From positions 310,001-374,000 of the forward strand of contig NZ_RQFK01000033.1 in assembly GCF_004770765.1 (NCBI RefSeq): a stretch of 64,000 nt of DNA, given 5' to 3'. The translations under genes were made by a program, and so were the position numbers. Source of the DNA: Leptospira noumeaensis. Lineage in GTDB: Bacteria; Spirochaetota; Leptospiria; Leptospirales; Leptospiraceae. How positions within the stretch are numbered: the stretch's first letter is position 1; each line of letters begins with the position of its first letter. Below, piece by piece: positions 10,123 to 19,256 of the stretch. The notes beneath the pieces were generated by a model, which saw only the letters and a program-made list of their open reading frames with translations, did not search any database and was not told where the DNA came from.

Positions 10123-10815
10123 TTAGAGTTTGCCCTCCGGCTGCAACACTTCCAAACATTCTTTCTGAATGGACTTCAGAGTTTCGTTGTTTGGAAATTC
10201 TTCCAATCCTAAATTGGCAACTTGCAAACCTTTTTGGTAAAATCCTGTATTTTTATACTCAAAGCCCATTTTTAAATAAGTCTTTGCAGCCGTTTCAAAA
10301 TAGAATTCGTCTTTTTTCTGGTTTCCCTTGGTGTAGGTTTTTGTGAGAGTTGCTAGGGCCGGATAGTATTCCCGTTCCGCCACAAGTGACTGTACCACTA
10401 GTTTTTTACGTTCCATTAGGTTCGCGTTTTTATCCAATCTTTCGGATTGGTTTAAAAATTGAATGGCCTTAGAATATTCATTTTTTCCCACATAGGCTTT
10501 GCCCATGGTGAGGTTCCACTCGGAGAGTTGGACTGGGTTTGACTTTGCTTGGTTGACCTGGTTCAGAGTGGAAATGGTCTCATCATATTTTCCAAGATCG
10601 AGCAAAAGTTTTCCCTTTCGAATGATTAATTTGTCTCGGGATTCGTCGGATAGTGTAGAGGATTTGAGATCAGCATCGATAGATTCGATTTGGGCCAAAT
10701 GAGACCCTGTATTGACTTTGGAAACTCCTGTTCTTTGGTTTCCTTGATTTGATGCACAATTTTCAAATGCCACTACCATCGTAAAAATGAGGGTGAGTGG
10801 GAGAATCGATTTCAT
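10123..10815 (-). CDS. Repeat-containing (TPR-like) lipoprotein
   Basis: A 230-residue protein starting with a signal peptide that ends in FENC, a plausible spirochaetal lipobox (cysteine near 20). The mature part is helical, with degenerate TPR-like repeats (GKLLLDLGKYDETISTL, GKAYVGKNEYSKAIQFL, NLGLEEFPNNETL). It is likely a scaffold at the envelope. The start codon overlaps the uvrD stop as TAATG, implying translational coupling to the helicase gene. The AsmA-like gene follows after 6 bases. Confidence 0.7.
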   Translation of the reverse strand: MKSILPLTLIFTMVVAFENCASNQGNQRTGVSKVNTGSHLAQIESIDADLKSSTLSDESRDKLIIRKGKLLLDLGKYDETISTLNQVNQAKSNPVQLSEWNLTMGKAYVGKNEYSKAIQFLNQSERLDKNANLMERKKLVVQSLVAEREYYPALATLTKTYTKGNQKKDEFYFETAAKTYLKMGFEYKNTGFYQKGLQVANLGLEEFPNNETLKSIQKECLEVLQPEGKL

Positions 10816-12851
10816 TAGCCTACCTTTAGTTTGTCTAATTCCTCTAAGAAATTCTTAGTTTCTGTGTCTCTATCCTTCGTTTCCATAGGGAAAAAAAGAA
10901 CAGCGTCCTGAGACAGCTCATTTAAAAACCGAGAGGGGGCACTCTCGATTTGCTCCCCAAATTTGCGTCTTGTACGAGCCGAAGTCAAGTACAATTTTCG
11001 CCTTGGGCGAGTCATACCCACGTAGAGAAGGCGTCTTTCTTCATCGACCACTTCCCCTTCTTCTTCTATAACACGTGAGTTCGGTAAAATTCCCTCTTCT
11101 AGGCCTACTAAAAAAACTAAATCGTATTCCAGACCTTTGGACTGGTGCATGGTCAAAAGTTGCACCCGTCGGTCTTCCTCGTCCTCTTTGGGTTCGTCTT
11201 CCATTAGAAGGACTAGCCTCTGTAAAAAGTCAAAAATGGTGGCTTTGCCTTCCCGACCCTCTTCTTCCTCAAAAAAGGACAACATATTCACAAGTTCACT
11301 CAAATTGTAGATCCGAGCCTTGACCACCTTCTCCTCGGTTTCTTCCATGGAAATTTCCCGCTCAAAACCGATTTGAGTGATCATTTCCCGAAGGATGGGT
11401 GCCAGTTTCGGTGACATGGCAAACTTCTTTTTAAAGGCATCCACCATTTCTACGAATTGATAGATTTCTTGTCTGACCTTAGCTTTTATTTCGGGCAAAT
11501 AGTCAGGACTCTCAATCATTTTATGAAAGATTTCATATAAAGACAGTTTGTGAGTGAAGGCTTCCTCTTGGAGTTTTTGCATGGTGCCGGGGCCAATCCC
11601 CCGTTTGGGGTAATTGATGATCCTGAGAAGCGAATAATCATCCTTAGGGTTTGCCACATAACGTAAGTAGGAAATACAATCCCTAATCTCTTTCCGATCA
11701 AAGAAATTATAACCACCCACGACTTTGTAGGGAATACTTCTGTTCCTTAGTTCCTCTTCAAAAGGGCGAGATTGGAAATTGGTGCGAAATAGGATGGCAA
11801 TTTCTTTTCCTTTAAACTCATTTTTAATGAGTAAGGTTTGGATCCTTCCTGCAACAAAGATGGCTTCTTCCCTTTCATCGGCGGTTTCATAATATTCTAC
11901 TCGTTCTGCTGAAGGGATTCGGCTATATAAGGTTTTTTCCTTTCGGCCTTTGTTGTTTTGGATGAGAGAGTTTGCCGCTTGGATGATGAGTGATGTGGAT
12001 CTATAGTTTTCGAGAAGTCTAACCACTTTGGCATGAGGGAATTCCCTTTCAAAGTTAAGGATGAGTTGGACATTGGAACCACGAAAGGCATAGATACTTT
12101 GGTCGTCGTCCCCTACCACACAAAGGTTGTCACTTTTGCCACGAAATAAAGATAAGAACTCGTATTGGAGTTGGTTTGTATCTTGGAATTCATCCACCAG
12201 ATAATACTCGTGTTTTCTTTGGTAATAGGCTGCAATCTCAGGAAATTCAGCTAACAGACGTTTGGGAAGTAAAATCAAATCATCAAAGTCGATGGCATTT
12301 TTTTCTTTGAGTCCATCTTCATACATTGAAAAAACTTCTGCTGCGATGAGATCAAACTCACCCGTTTGGCCATTGTCTCTCGGATGGACTTGTGTGTTTT
12401 TTGCATAAGAAATACGACGTAGGATTTCTTTTGGGGGAACTTTTTTGGGATCGAGTCGTTTGGATTTTAATAGGTCGGAAACAAAGGCTTCTTGGTCTGT
12501 TCCATTGAATAATAAAAAGGTTTCGTTGTAACCGAGTTTAGTAATATGTTCTTTTAGGATTTTTAAACCTAACGAGTGGAAGGTGGATAGTGTGATTCCT
12601 TTGAGTTTTTCCCGGGGAACCATTTTCCTGAGGCGTTCGGCCATCTCTTTGGCACTTTTATTGGTAAAGGAAAGGGCCACAATTTTGCCCGCTGGGATTT
12701 TTACCCCTTCTACCATATGTGCAATCCGGTTCGTGATTACCCTGGTTTTTCCAGATCCCGCACCTGCGAAGACAAGAAGGGGTCCTTGGATGGTGGAAAC
12801 TGCTTCCATTTGCGCCGCATTTAATTTCATAGGGAGACCGGTAAGGGACAT
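10815..12851 (-). CDS. UvrD/PcrA/Rep-type ATP-dependent DNA helicase
   Basis: Superfamily 1A 3'-5' DNA helicase of 678 residues. Seen motifs are Walker A AGAGSGKT (29-36), VDEFQDTNQLQ (about 218), GDDDQSIYAFRGSN, the LLTMHQSKGLEYDLVFL motif V region and EERRLLYVGMTR motif VI. The family unwinds DNA in repair and replication-fork restart and strips recombinase filaments. It resembles PcrA/UvrD more than RecB; exact orthology is not decided here. It is the first gene of a group that continues into envelope genes, which is functionally odd but common in compact genomes. Confidence 0.93.
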   Translation of the reverse strand: MSLTGLPMKLNAAQMEAVSTIQGPLLVFAGAGSGKTRVITNRIAHMVEGVKIPAGKIVALSFTNKSAKEMAERLRKMVPREKLKGITLSTFHSLGLKILKEHITKLGYNETFLLFNGTDQEAFVSDLLKSKRLDPKKVPPKEILRRISYAKNTQVHPRDNGQTGEFDLIAAEVFSMYEDGLKEKNAIDFDDLILLPKRLLAEFPEIAAYYQRKHEYYLVDEFQDTNQLQYEFLSLFRGKSDNLCVVGDDDQSIYAFRGSNVQLILNFEREFPHAKVVRLLENYRSTSLIIQAANSLIQNNKGRKEKTLYSRIPSAERVEYYETADEREEAIFVAGRIQTLLIKNEFKGKEIAILFRTNFQSRPFEEELRNRSIPYKVVGGYNFFDRKEIRDCISYLRYVANPKDDYSLLRIINYPKRGIGPGTMQKLQEEAFTHKLSLYEIFHKMIESPDYLPEIKAKVRQEIYQFVEMVDAFKKKFAMSPKLAPILREMITQIGFEREISMEETEEKVVKARIYNLSELVNMLSFFEEEEGREGKATIFDFLQRLVLLMEDEPKEDEEDRRVQLLTMHQSKGLEYDLVFLVGLEEGILPNSRVIEEEGEVVDEERRLLYVGMTRPRRKLYLTSARTRRKFGEQIESAPSRFLNELSQDAVLFFPMETKDRDTETKNFLEELDKLKVG

Positions 12852-12898
12852 AATCTTGGTAAATCCGATTCGGTCGAGTGAAAAACGGCTGTAATTGA

Positions 12899-13495
12899 TT
12901 ACTTAGGAGCGGTTTCCTTCCAAGATTTGTTTTGGCCATGGAAATTTAAAAAACTGGCAAAAACTGGATCTTCTTCCACAGGCAATACCGATCGAAAGCG
13001 GATCCAATCTAGGGCCGTGTATAGCGCGATTTCGGAAACTCCAACTTTTCCGTCGGTAAAGAAAAAATGACCATTTAACTCGCGTTTGATATACTCTAAA
13101 ATGGAGCTGATGCGGAGTGCATTTTTTGTCAGATAAGGTGCGGCGTCAGGTTTAATCCCTTCTTTATTCAGATAAAACAAAAGGATTCCATTATCAAGAG
13201 CTTGGTCAATGGCTGTTTGTAAATTTGTCTCTCGGTAATGGTGGGTTCCACTTTTGGGTCGAAAGTTTCCACTACCCTTGGTTTCAAAAATATAGTCGGT
13301 GATGGTATGGCTGTCCCAAATTTTCACATCATCTATCTCAGCATAAGGGATTTTCCAAAGAGGATTTTTTTCCCGTAATTCTTTTTGGCCTGTCTCTGTC
13401 ATCGTATCCACAAGGTTAAAAGGAATTCCAAGTTCCAAACAAAGAAAACGAATCCTTCTTACATAAGGAGAGGTGATGCTACCATATAATTTCAT
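12899..13495 (-). CDS. Glutathione S-transferase family protein
   Basis: A protein of about 198 residues with an N-terminal thioredoxin-like GST domain (MKLYGSITSPYVRRIRFLC, then NPLWKIPYAEIDD and WDSHTITDYI, where the Pro and Ser-type glutathione contacts are expected) and a helical C-terminal domain. It probably conjugates or reduces electrophiles, but no substrate can be named. I placed the start at the ATG at 13495, where homology begins; an upstream TTG at 13531 is possible. It is divergent from the Nudix gene. Confidence 0.85.
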   Translation of the reverse strand: MKLYGSITSPYVRRIRFLCLELGIPFNLVDTMTETGQKELREKNPLWKIPYAEIDDVKIWDSHTITDYIFETKGSGNFRPKSGTHHYRETNLQTAIDQALDNGILLFYLNKEGIKPDAAPYLTKNALRISSILEYIKRELNGHFFFTDGKVGVSEIALYTALDWIRFRSVLPVEEDPVFASFLNFHGQNKSWKETAPK

Positions 13496-13618
13496 ATAGA
13501 GATAGTATTCTCTATCCCTTCCATCCTTCAAGAGTAAGATTTTGATAATTTCAAAAAAGTGAGAAAATCTCTATACAATTCTTGGATTCAGAATATCCCT
13601 TGTTCGAAGGAAATCAAA

Positions 13619-14161
13619 ATGAAAGAACGAAAAAACTGGAAAGACCTATTCCCTACCCCAATTTATACCCTTGCCAGTTTTGATATCCAACTTCCGAGAT
13701 CTGAAGAAGAAAAAACATATTATGTATTAAAATCAAAAAACTGGGTCAATGTTGTTCCCGTCACGAAATCAGGTGAAATTTTACTCATCAAACAATACAG
13801 ACATGGAATTGGGGAGATCAGTTTAGAAATCCCAGGTGGGATCGTGGATGAAGAAGGGCCAGGTTCGGAATTGGAATCTGCCATACGCGAACTTAGGGAA
13901 GAAACCGGATATGCCACAGAACTCTCCAAATACAAATTACTTTCTAAGTTTTCAGGTAACCCGGCTATGTTTACAAACTGGTCTTATTCTTATGTTGCTT
14001 ATGATGTGGAACTTGTTCACGAAGTAGAATTTGATGAAGGCGAAGATATAGAAATAGTTTTAAAAAACCCATCGGAAGTAAAACAACTGTTACTTGATGG
14101 ATCAATCCACCACCCACATATGGCCGCAGCACTTGGGATATACTTTTTACAATCAAAGTAA
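13619..14161 (+). CDS. Nudix hydrolase, ADP-ribose pyrophosphatase-like
   Basis: A 180-residue Nudix enzyme. The Nudix box lies at about residues 73-98, starting PGGIVDEEG and ending RELREETGY, with the metal-binding glutamates in place. The preceding VVPVTKSGEILLIKQYRHG and following KYKLLSKFSGNPAMFTNW fit ADP-ribose or nucleoside-diphosphate-sugar pyrophosphatases, so the substrate is probably an NDP-sugar or ADP-ribose. I chose the ATG at 13619 because GAAGGA lies about 10 bases upstream; a longer GTG start at 13559 lacks such a site. Confidence 0.88.
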   Translation: MKERKNWKDLFPTPIYTLASFDIQLPRSEEEKTYYVLKSKNWVNVVPVTKSGEILLIKQYRHGIGEISLEIPGGIVDEEGPGSELESAIRELREETGYATELSKYKLLSKFSGNPAMFTNWSYSYVAYDVELVHEVEFDEGEDIEIVLKNPSEVKQLLLDGSIHHPHMAAALGIYFLQSK

Positions 14162-14314
14162 CAACCTAACGATTGTAGAGTTTTTTACTAACTACCCCTC
14201 GGAGATTTACATTCATTCTTTAGTGAATTCTAAAAAAACGAACCAAAACTATATTTAGAAAAATCCCCAAGAATCTCGAAATTGCTGGAAAATTAATCAT
14301 TAGTTTGAGACAGT

Positions 14315-15109
14315 ATGTATATGAGAAAGTCCATCGCAAAGTCAATCCTAGTACTTATCATAGTATTCAGTCATCTTCCGCTTTTTGCAGAAGATGGTGA
14401 AACATTAGAGCCAATTACCATTACAGTCCAGAAGGGAGAAACCCTTTCTCTCATTTCAGAAAGACATCTTTCTGATCCCAAACGGTGGCCAGAACTTTTA
14501 AAACACAATAAAATCCCGAATCCCGATCTAATCAAACCAGGTTTATCCTTAGTGGTTCCCGTTTTCCTTAGAAAACCCGTTGTTGGTGTCACTGAATTTG
14601 TGATGGGACAAGTGGAATGGAATGGAACTGGTGGTAAGGGACCTTGGGTTCCTTTGAAACTCGGACAAGAACTCCATCCCAATGACCAAATCAAAACCAC
14701 CGGCAAGGGAAAAACAGATGTTCATATCAATAACGTTGGTATGGTGCGAATTTTGACAAACAGCCATTTTGAAGTGAAAGGTGCCGAGAAAAAAGGTGGG
14801 GCAGTAACAGTTGCTCTGTTTAAAGGAAGTTTGGATGCTAAGGTCACAAAATCCAATCCACCGACAAATGAACACAAATTCAATATTGTAAGCCCCTCTT
14901 CCACTGCGGGTGTTCGCGGAACGGAATTTCGAGTGGAATTAGATGAAAAATTAAGTTCTACTATTTCCTGTTTTGAAGGAGTAGTAGATGTTGCTGCACA
15001 AGGAAAAACAGTAGAGTTAAAACAAGGAATGGCTACTTTTGTTGAAAAAGGTAAGTCTCCTGTGCAACCTTATAAAATTCCCGAAGCGCCACGCCTCAAA
15101 GAAGAATAG
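14315..15109 (+). CDS. LysM and FecR domain secreted protein
   Basis: A 264-residue exported protein. After a signal peptide (cleavage near LFAEDG) comes a LysM peptidoglycan-binding module (about 35-82, ITVQKGETLSLISERHL through IKPGLSLVVP). A FecR-type domain follows (about 105-250, with TTGKGKTDVHI, STAGVRGTEFRVEL and a closing SCFEGVVDV). LysM-FecR proteins probably sit in the periplasm. There is no adjacent FecI-type sigma factor or TonB receptor, so it need not be an anti-sigma factor. Starts at 14315 and 14321 are both possible. The next gene begins 7 bases later and is probably co-expressed. Confidence 0.85.
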   Translation: MYMRKSIAKSILVLIIVFSHLPLFAEDGETLEPITITVQKGETLSLISERHLSDPKRWPELLKHNKIPNPDLIKPGLSLVVPVFLRKPVVGVTEFVMGQVEWNGTGGKGPWVPLKLGQELHPNDQIKTTGKGKTDVHINNVGMVRILTNSHFEVKGAEKKGGAVTVALFKGSLDAKVTKSNPPTNEHKFNIVSPSSTAGVRGTEFRVELDEKLSSTISCFEGVVDVAAQGKTVELKQGMATFVEKGKSPVQPYKIPEAPRLKEE

Positions 15110-15116
15110 AAGGAAT

Positions 15117-16103
15117 ATGAATCGAAATTTTTTACTGATCCTTGGGATTGTTTTTCTTACATTTAGTTCTCTAGTTTCTAAACCAAAAAGAGAACTTCGC
15201 ATAGCAATCGATGCTGAAGCAGATGCCAATTTTGAATTGGAACTTTGGCAAGAGAAACCGAATGAGAATGGGGACAGCATTGCCCCCAAACCTCCAGAAT
15301 CCATTCAGTTTAAGGGAAACAGAATTACTGTAACACCCAAGGATGATTTTGAATACTTTCGTGTTCGTAGACTCGGTGAATATGGGGCTAAAGGGTTTTG
15401 GACCCAAGTATATTCTACAAATGTGGATCCAGGTTCCCCTCTCTCTGTTCCCAAAGAATATGTTGCTACCAAAAAAGCCTTTGTTCCTAAAACGGAACCG
15501 AAAAAAGCCACTTCAGTAATTTCGGGTGATAGTTTTGTTATTGTAAAAGAAAAGGATGAATCCATTCGATATCTGACAAAAGACCATCTAACACTCAATC
15601 CTACCGATGATGCATCGGGAGTTGCCGAAATACGTTATCAGATGAACAGAGGCCACTGGAATTCCAGCAAAGCGATGACCTCAGTTCCAGTCCAAGAAGA
15701 AGGGAATTATAAATTTTTGTATTTTTCTCTAGACCATGCTGGTAACAAAGAACCAATTCAAGTTTTAGACTTTATTAAAGATTCTACTCCACCTGAAACA
15801 AAACTGAACTGGGTAGGACAAACTGCAAGTGGTAAAGGCGGGGTTAAGTTCCTTTCACCAGAAACTAAGATCAAACTCACCTCGAAAGATCGTTTGAGTG
15901 GAACCAAAGACATACTTGTTGCTTACACTTGTCAGTCGGGGAACCAATCTGAATTTAAACCATATACTGCTGAGATTTCGATTATTGAGTTAAAAGCAAC
16001 ATGTAAGGGATCCTTTCAATTATTCTATTACGGGATTGACAACGTAGGGAATGAGGAAGCAGTCAAAACATTGAATATCCAATTGGGTAGCGAATCCAAT
16101 TAA
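15117..16103 (+). CDS. OmpL47-like beta-domain surface or periplasmic protein
   Basis: A 328-residue exported protein with a signal peptide (FLLILGIVFLTFSSLVS). It has two copies of an Ig-like/OmpL47-type repeat, at about 155-215 (ASGVAEIRYQMNRGHW, then FSLDHAGNKEP) and about 249-325 (LSGTKDILVAYTC, then YYGIDNVGNEEA). The D-x-x-GN-x-E endings are the signature of this repeat in leptospiral outer-membrane proteins. I chose the ATG at 15117, preceded by AGAAGGAAT, rather than a longer frame overlapping the upstream gene. It likely pairs with the LysM-FecR protein as an envelope module. Confidence 0.75.
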   Translation: MNRNFLLILGIVFLTFSSLVSKPKRELRIAIDAEADANFELELWQEKPNENGDSIAPKPPESIQFKGNRITVTPKDDFEYFRVRRLGEYGAKGFWTQVYSTNVDPGSPLSVPKEYVATKKAFVPKTEPKKATSVISGDSFVIVKEKDESIRYLTKDHLTLNPTDDASGVAEIRYQMNRGHWNSSKAMTSVPVQEEGNYKFLYFSLDHAGNKEPIQVLDFIKDSTPPETKLNWVGQTASGKGGVKFLSPETKIKLTSKDRLSGTKDILVAYTCQSGNQSEFKPYTAEISIIELKATCKGSFQLFYYGIDNVGNEEAVKTLNIQLGSESN

Positions 16104-16165
16104 GAAATAAACATTAAGATTGTCGATTGCCCCAAATTTAGGGCTTCTAAACACTGGCCTAAGAG

Positions 16166-17407
16166 ATGAAGAAAAACCTTTCTTTGGCCATTTTCAAACA
16201 CCGTGACTTTCGTTACTTTATTGTCGCAAGATTCTTTATGGTTCTAGCGATCAACATCCAAGCCACGATTGTCGGTTGGCAGGTTTATGAACTAACAGGA
16301 AGTGTCCTTGACCTAGGTCTCGTTGGACTTTTTGAAGCAATCCCCTCCATCATTGTTGCCCTTTATGCCGGACATCTCGCAGACTTAAAAGATCGGCGTA
16401 ATATCATTGTTATCTGCCTCTTCTTTTTACTTGTTTGTTCTCTCACTCTTTTTGCATTCACTGGCCCTCTGTCATTTTTACTGGAAACCTACAAAGCATA
16501 TCCTATATTTTTAGTGATTCTGGTTTCAGGAATTGCGAGGGGGTTTATATCCCCAGCCATCTTTAGTTTTGTCACACAACTTGTGCCAAGAGAACATTAC
16601 CCACATTCGGCGGCTTGGATGGGAACGTCCTTCCAAGCAGGTGCCGTGATTGGACCTGCTCTCGGTGGAATAGTATACGGAAGTTTTGGAATGCAGGCCG
16701 CGTATGTACTGGATTCGATATGTATTGGACTTCCCTTTTTACTTTTCTTTTGGATCGCAAAACGTGACCTTCCGGAACGCAAAGAAAAGGAAGCGTTAAA
16801 AGACAGTCTTCTCAAAGGATTACGTTTTGTTTTGAAAAACGAAATCATGTTAGGTGCTATGGCCCTAGATATGTTTGCAGTTTTATTTGGAGGAGCTGTT
16901 GCCCTTCTCCCAGTTTATGCCAAAGACATTTTATTTGTTGGTTCCGAAGGTCTAGGATATTTACGAGCAGCCCCTTCTTTCGGTGCTCTCCTCATGGCCT
17001 ATTACCTCACGTATAAACCACCTTTGGAAAAGTCCGGCCGAGTTTTATTACTTTGTGTGTTTGGATTTGGAGTTTGTATGCTTGTATTTGGCCTTTCCCA
17101 TTCCTTTTTACTTTCCCTAACTGCTCTCTTTCTTTCAGGAGTTTTTGATAGTGTTTCCGTTGTGGTTCGTTCCACCATCATGCAAACCATGACTCCTGAG
17201 GATATGCGGGGCCGCGTAAGTGCGATCAATAAAGTCTTTATTGGTTCTTCAAACGAAATTGGAGCCTTTGAGTCAGGGGTTTCCGCAAAATTCCTTGGCC
17301 CGGTGGGTTCGGTTGTTTTTGGAGGAGTTATGACCATCCTTGTTGTGTTCTTTACCTTCCGTTTATCTCCTAAGTTAAAAGAATTAGAACTGAAAAACTG
17401 GGTTTAA
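16166..17407 (+). CDS. Major facilitator superfamily transporter
   Basis: A 413-residue polytopic membrane protein with about 12 hydrophobic segments. The MFS motif A-like loop GHLADLKDRRN lies between TM2 and TM3. Segments such as YELTGSVLDLGLVGLFEA and QAGAVIGPALGGIVYG resemble the DHA3/enterobactin-exporter-like group, and a conserved MTPEDMRGRVSAINKVFIG lies in the C-half. It is probably a drug or metabolite:proton exporter; no substrate can be inferred. It is monocistronic or followed by the small orphan 43 bases later. Confidence 0.9.
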   Translation: MKKNLSLAIFKHRDFRYFIVARFFMVLAINIQATIVGWQVYELTGSVLDLGLVGLFEAIPSIIVALYAGHLADLKDRRNIIVICLFFLLVCSLTLFAFTGPLSFLLETYKAYPIFLVILVSGIARGFISPAIFSFVTQLVPREHYPHSAAWMGTSFQAGAVIGPALGGIVYGSFGMQAAYVLDSICIGLPFLLFFWIAKRDLPERKEKEALKDSLLKGLRFVLKNEIMLGAMALDMFAVLFGGAVALLPVYAKDILFVGSEGLGYLRAAPSFGALLMAYYLTYKPPLEKSGRVLLLCVFGFGVCMLVFGLSHSFLLSLTALFLSGVFDSVSVVVRSTIMQTMTPEDMRGRVSAINKVFIGSSNEIGAFESGVSAKFLGPVGSVVFGGVMTILVVFFTFRLSPKLKELELKNWV

Positions 17408-17450
17408 AAATGCTTGGAAAATCTCTTTTGCAAGGAAAACTGGACAGGCC

Positions 17451-17636
17451 ATGTCAGATTTGATCCATGATTCCAAACTTCCTGAAGACAAAAAACACAC
17501 CCTTGTACTTCTCATACAAACAATGTTAAACGATGTGAACAAACAAATCACTCATTTAGGAATCAATAACTATATGAAACTCCAAGATGACATTGCGAAG
17601 ATTTTACTTCCTATCATCGAAGACAAAATGGAATGA
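17451..17636 (+). CDS. Small uncharacterised protein
   Basis: A predicted 61-residue cytoplasmic protein, mostly helical, with no signal or membrane segment. I recognise no family. AAGGA lies upstream of the ATG at a somewhat long distance. Its stop codon directly abuts the stop of the convergent PLD gene, leaving no room for a terminator. Codon use looks like that of its neighbours, which supports a real gene. Confidence 0.55.
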   Translation: MSDLIHDSKLPEDKKHTLVLLIQTMLNDVNKQITHLGINNYMKLQDDIAKILLPIIEDKME

Positions 17637-19256
17637 TCAGTCGCTAGAACAAACTGGAGTTATTTTTCCTGTAACTTCTAAACGGTTCATTAAAAATACC
17701 ATCCATTCGGGTGGTTTATTTTTTTCTTTTGTATGACAAAATGAAAAGTTTCCTTGATTTGTCCGCACCCAAAACCATAAGTTTTTTCCCCTCCAAAAAT
17801 CTGTCTGACCCAAAATAATTGAATTCCCATCCGGTATAAAGGATTGTTTCGGATGGGAACCATCCCAAAAAGAAAAGGAAAGAACCTTCTCTCCACTAGA
17901 AAGATAAACAGCAGTTCCCAGAAAATAGTTTTGTAAGATGAGTCGTGAAGGAGACCCGTCAGATTCTTCCCAAATAGGATCAATCTGATTGGAAGAAAAT
18001 AAAAACCGATCCCCAAGTTTATTCCTGACTATGCCTACTAGTCCCATACTTTGTTTGTAAGCACTTGACAATGCATTGGAATTGGTATCAAAGTATCCAT
18101 CACTATTGAACAAAACATTTGTTTGGAACAAAGAGTTTTGAAACCTCTGGATAGAATAGAATTTTAAATCAGAATCGGCATTTGGATTTGTTTGTTCTGA
18201 ACTTAACGTTGGATTCGTAACGGAATTTGACATCCATAAAATTCGTTTCCATTCCATAAGGAATTCATTGGCAACAGTAGGATGTTCCATCCTAACAAAA
18301 ACTTCCTTATTTTTATCTCTTGCTGATACAGAAAAATTATAAGAACCAGTATAAACAATCTTGTCATCAATTATCATTGTTTTGTGGTGTAATAACCCGC
18401 CCAAGTACCGATCGTTTTTATAAACAAAATCAACATTCCCGTCTTCCCAAATTTGTGAAGGAAAACTTAAACTTTTACTAAGGAAAATGCCTTCAGGGTT
18501 CGTAGACATAGGACTGTTGTATATCCCTTCTACACGAACTCCTCTTTTATTTGCCTCCAAAAGTTTCAAACTAAGAACCGGGTCATAATGGGAATAAATT
18601 AGATACTTAATGGAATGTTGTGCCTGATCCACTGCATCGAGTAACTGTTGTTGGATCTCTAAGCCCGCTTCGGGAGAAGTATAGTATCGTAAAAAACCTA
18701 GTTGAAAAAATCCTCTTGGATTTTTTCCCTCTAAAGTAGAAATCATCTCGAATGATTCCTTTTCAGAAATGTTTTGAGTCCAATAAACATTATGATCTGT
18801 CAATAACCCGTGGGTGGTAAAGTTTCCTGTTCCCATAAATACACGAGTTTTGTCGATGATCCAAATCTTTGTATGATGGATTCCTGAACCTGACCATCTT
18901 TTTATTTCCAAACCAAAAGATTCTAATTCCGAGTAATCTTCCTCTTTATCACCGAAAAGTTGTATTTGTACACCCATTCTCTTTTTTAAATAGAGTTCCG
19001 AAATGATTTCATAATCATCTATGGAATAAAGATAAGCACGGATCGAAATTTTTGCCTTTCGAATCTCTGAAAGTAAAACATCTTTCACTAGTCTTTTTTT
19101 CTCTTCCGCGATATCTCGACCAGGATAAGAAAAGTATAACTCTGTGACAGGAGCCGCAGGGAAAAAAAGGGAACTTAGATCCTTAGCTTTCGGATTTTTG
19201 CAAAAAAAGATATTTGAAAAACAAAGAATCGAACAAGAATAATAAATCCAATTCAT
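17637..19256 (-). CDS. Phospholipase D-like domain protein, exported
   Basis: A 539-residue protein with two complete HKD motifs: H128-x-K130-x4-D135 (HHTKIWIIDKTRVFMGTGNF) and H290-x-K292-x4-D297 (HHKTMIIDDKIVYTGSYNFS). It is therefore a member of the PLD superfamily with an intact two-half active site. Members cleave phosphodiesters in phospholipids or DNA, and sequence alone does not decide which. The N-terminal hydrophobic stretch suggests export, possibly as a lipoprotein (cysteine 19), though the lipobox is poor. About 180 residues after the second motif are beta-rich and unrecognised. Its ATG overlaps the stop of the upstream barrel-like gene (ATGA), implying a coupled operon. Confidence 0.85.
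   Translation of the reverse strand: MNWIYYSCSILCFSNIFFCKNPKAKDLSSLFFPAAPVTELYFSYPGRDIAEEKKRLVKDVLLSEIRKAKISIRAYLYSIDDYEIISELYLKKRMGVQIQLFGDKEEDYSELESFGLEIKRWSGSGIHHTKIWIIDKTRVFMGTGNFTTHGLLTDHNVYWTQNISEKESFEMISTLEGKNPRGFFQLGFLRYYTSPEAGLEIQQQLLDAVDQAQHSIKYLIYSHYDPVLSLKLLEANKRGVRVEGIYNSPMSTNPEGIFLSKSLSFPSQIWEDGNVDFVYKNDRYLGGLLHHKTMIIDDKIVYTGSYNFSVSARDKNKEVFVRMEHPTVANEFLMEWKRILWMSNSVTNPTLSSEQTNPNADSDLKFYSIQRFQNSLFQTNVLFNSDGYFDTNSNALSSAYKQSMGLVGIVRNKLGDRFLFSSNQIDPIWEESDGSPSRLILQNYFLGTAVYLSSGEKVLSFSFWDGSHPKQSFIPDGNSIILGQTDFWRGKNLWFWVRTNQGNFSFCHTKEKNKPPEWMVFLMNRLEVTGKITPVCSSD

Noticed and set aside
14162..14314. Possible RNA gene or promoter in the 153-base gap before the LysM-FecR gene
   Set aside because: I found no tRNA-like cloverleaf, convincing hairpin or well-spaced -35/-10 pair.
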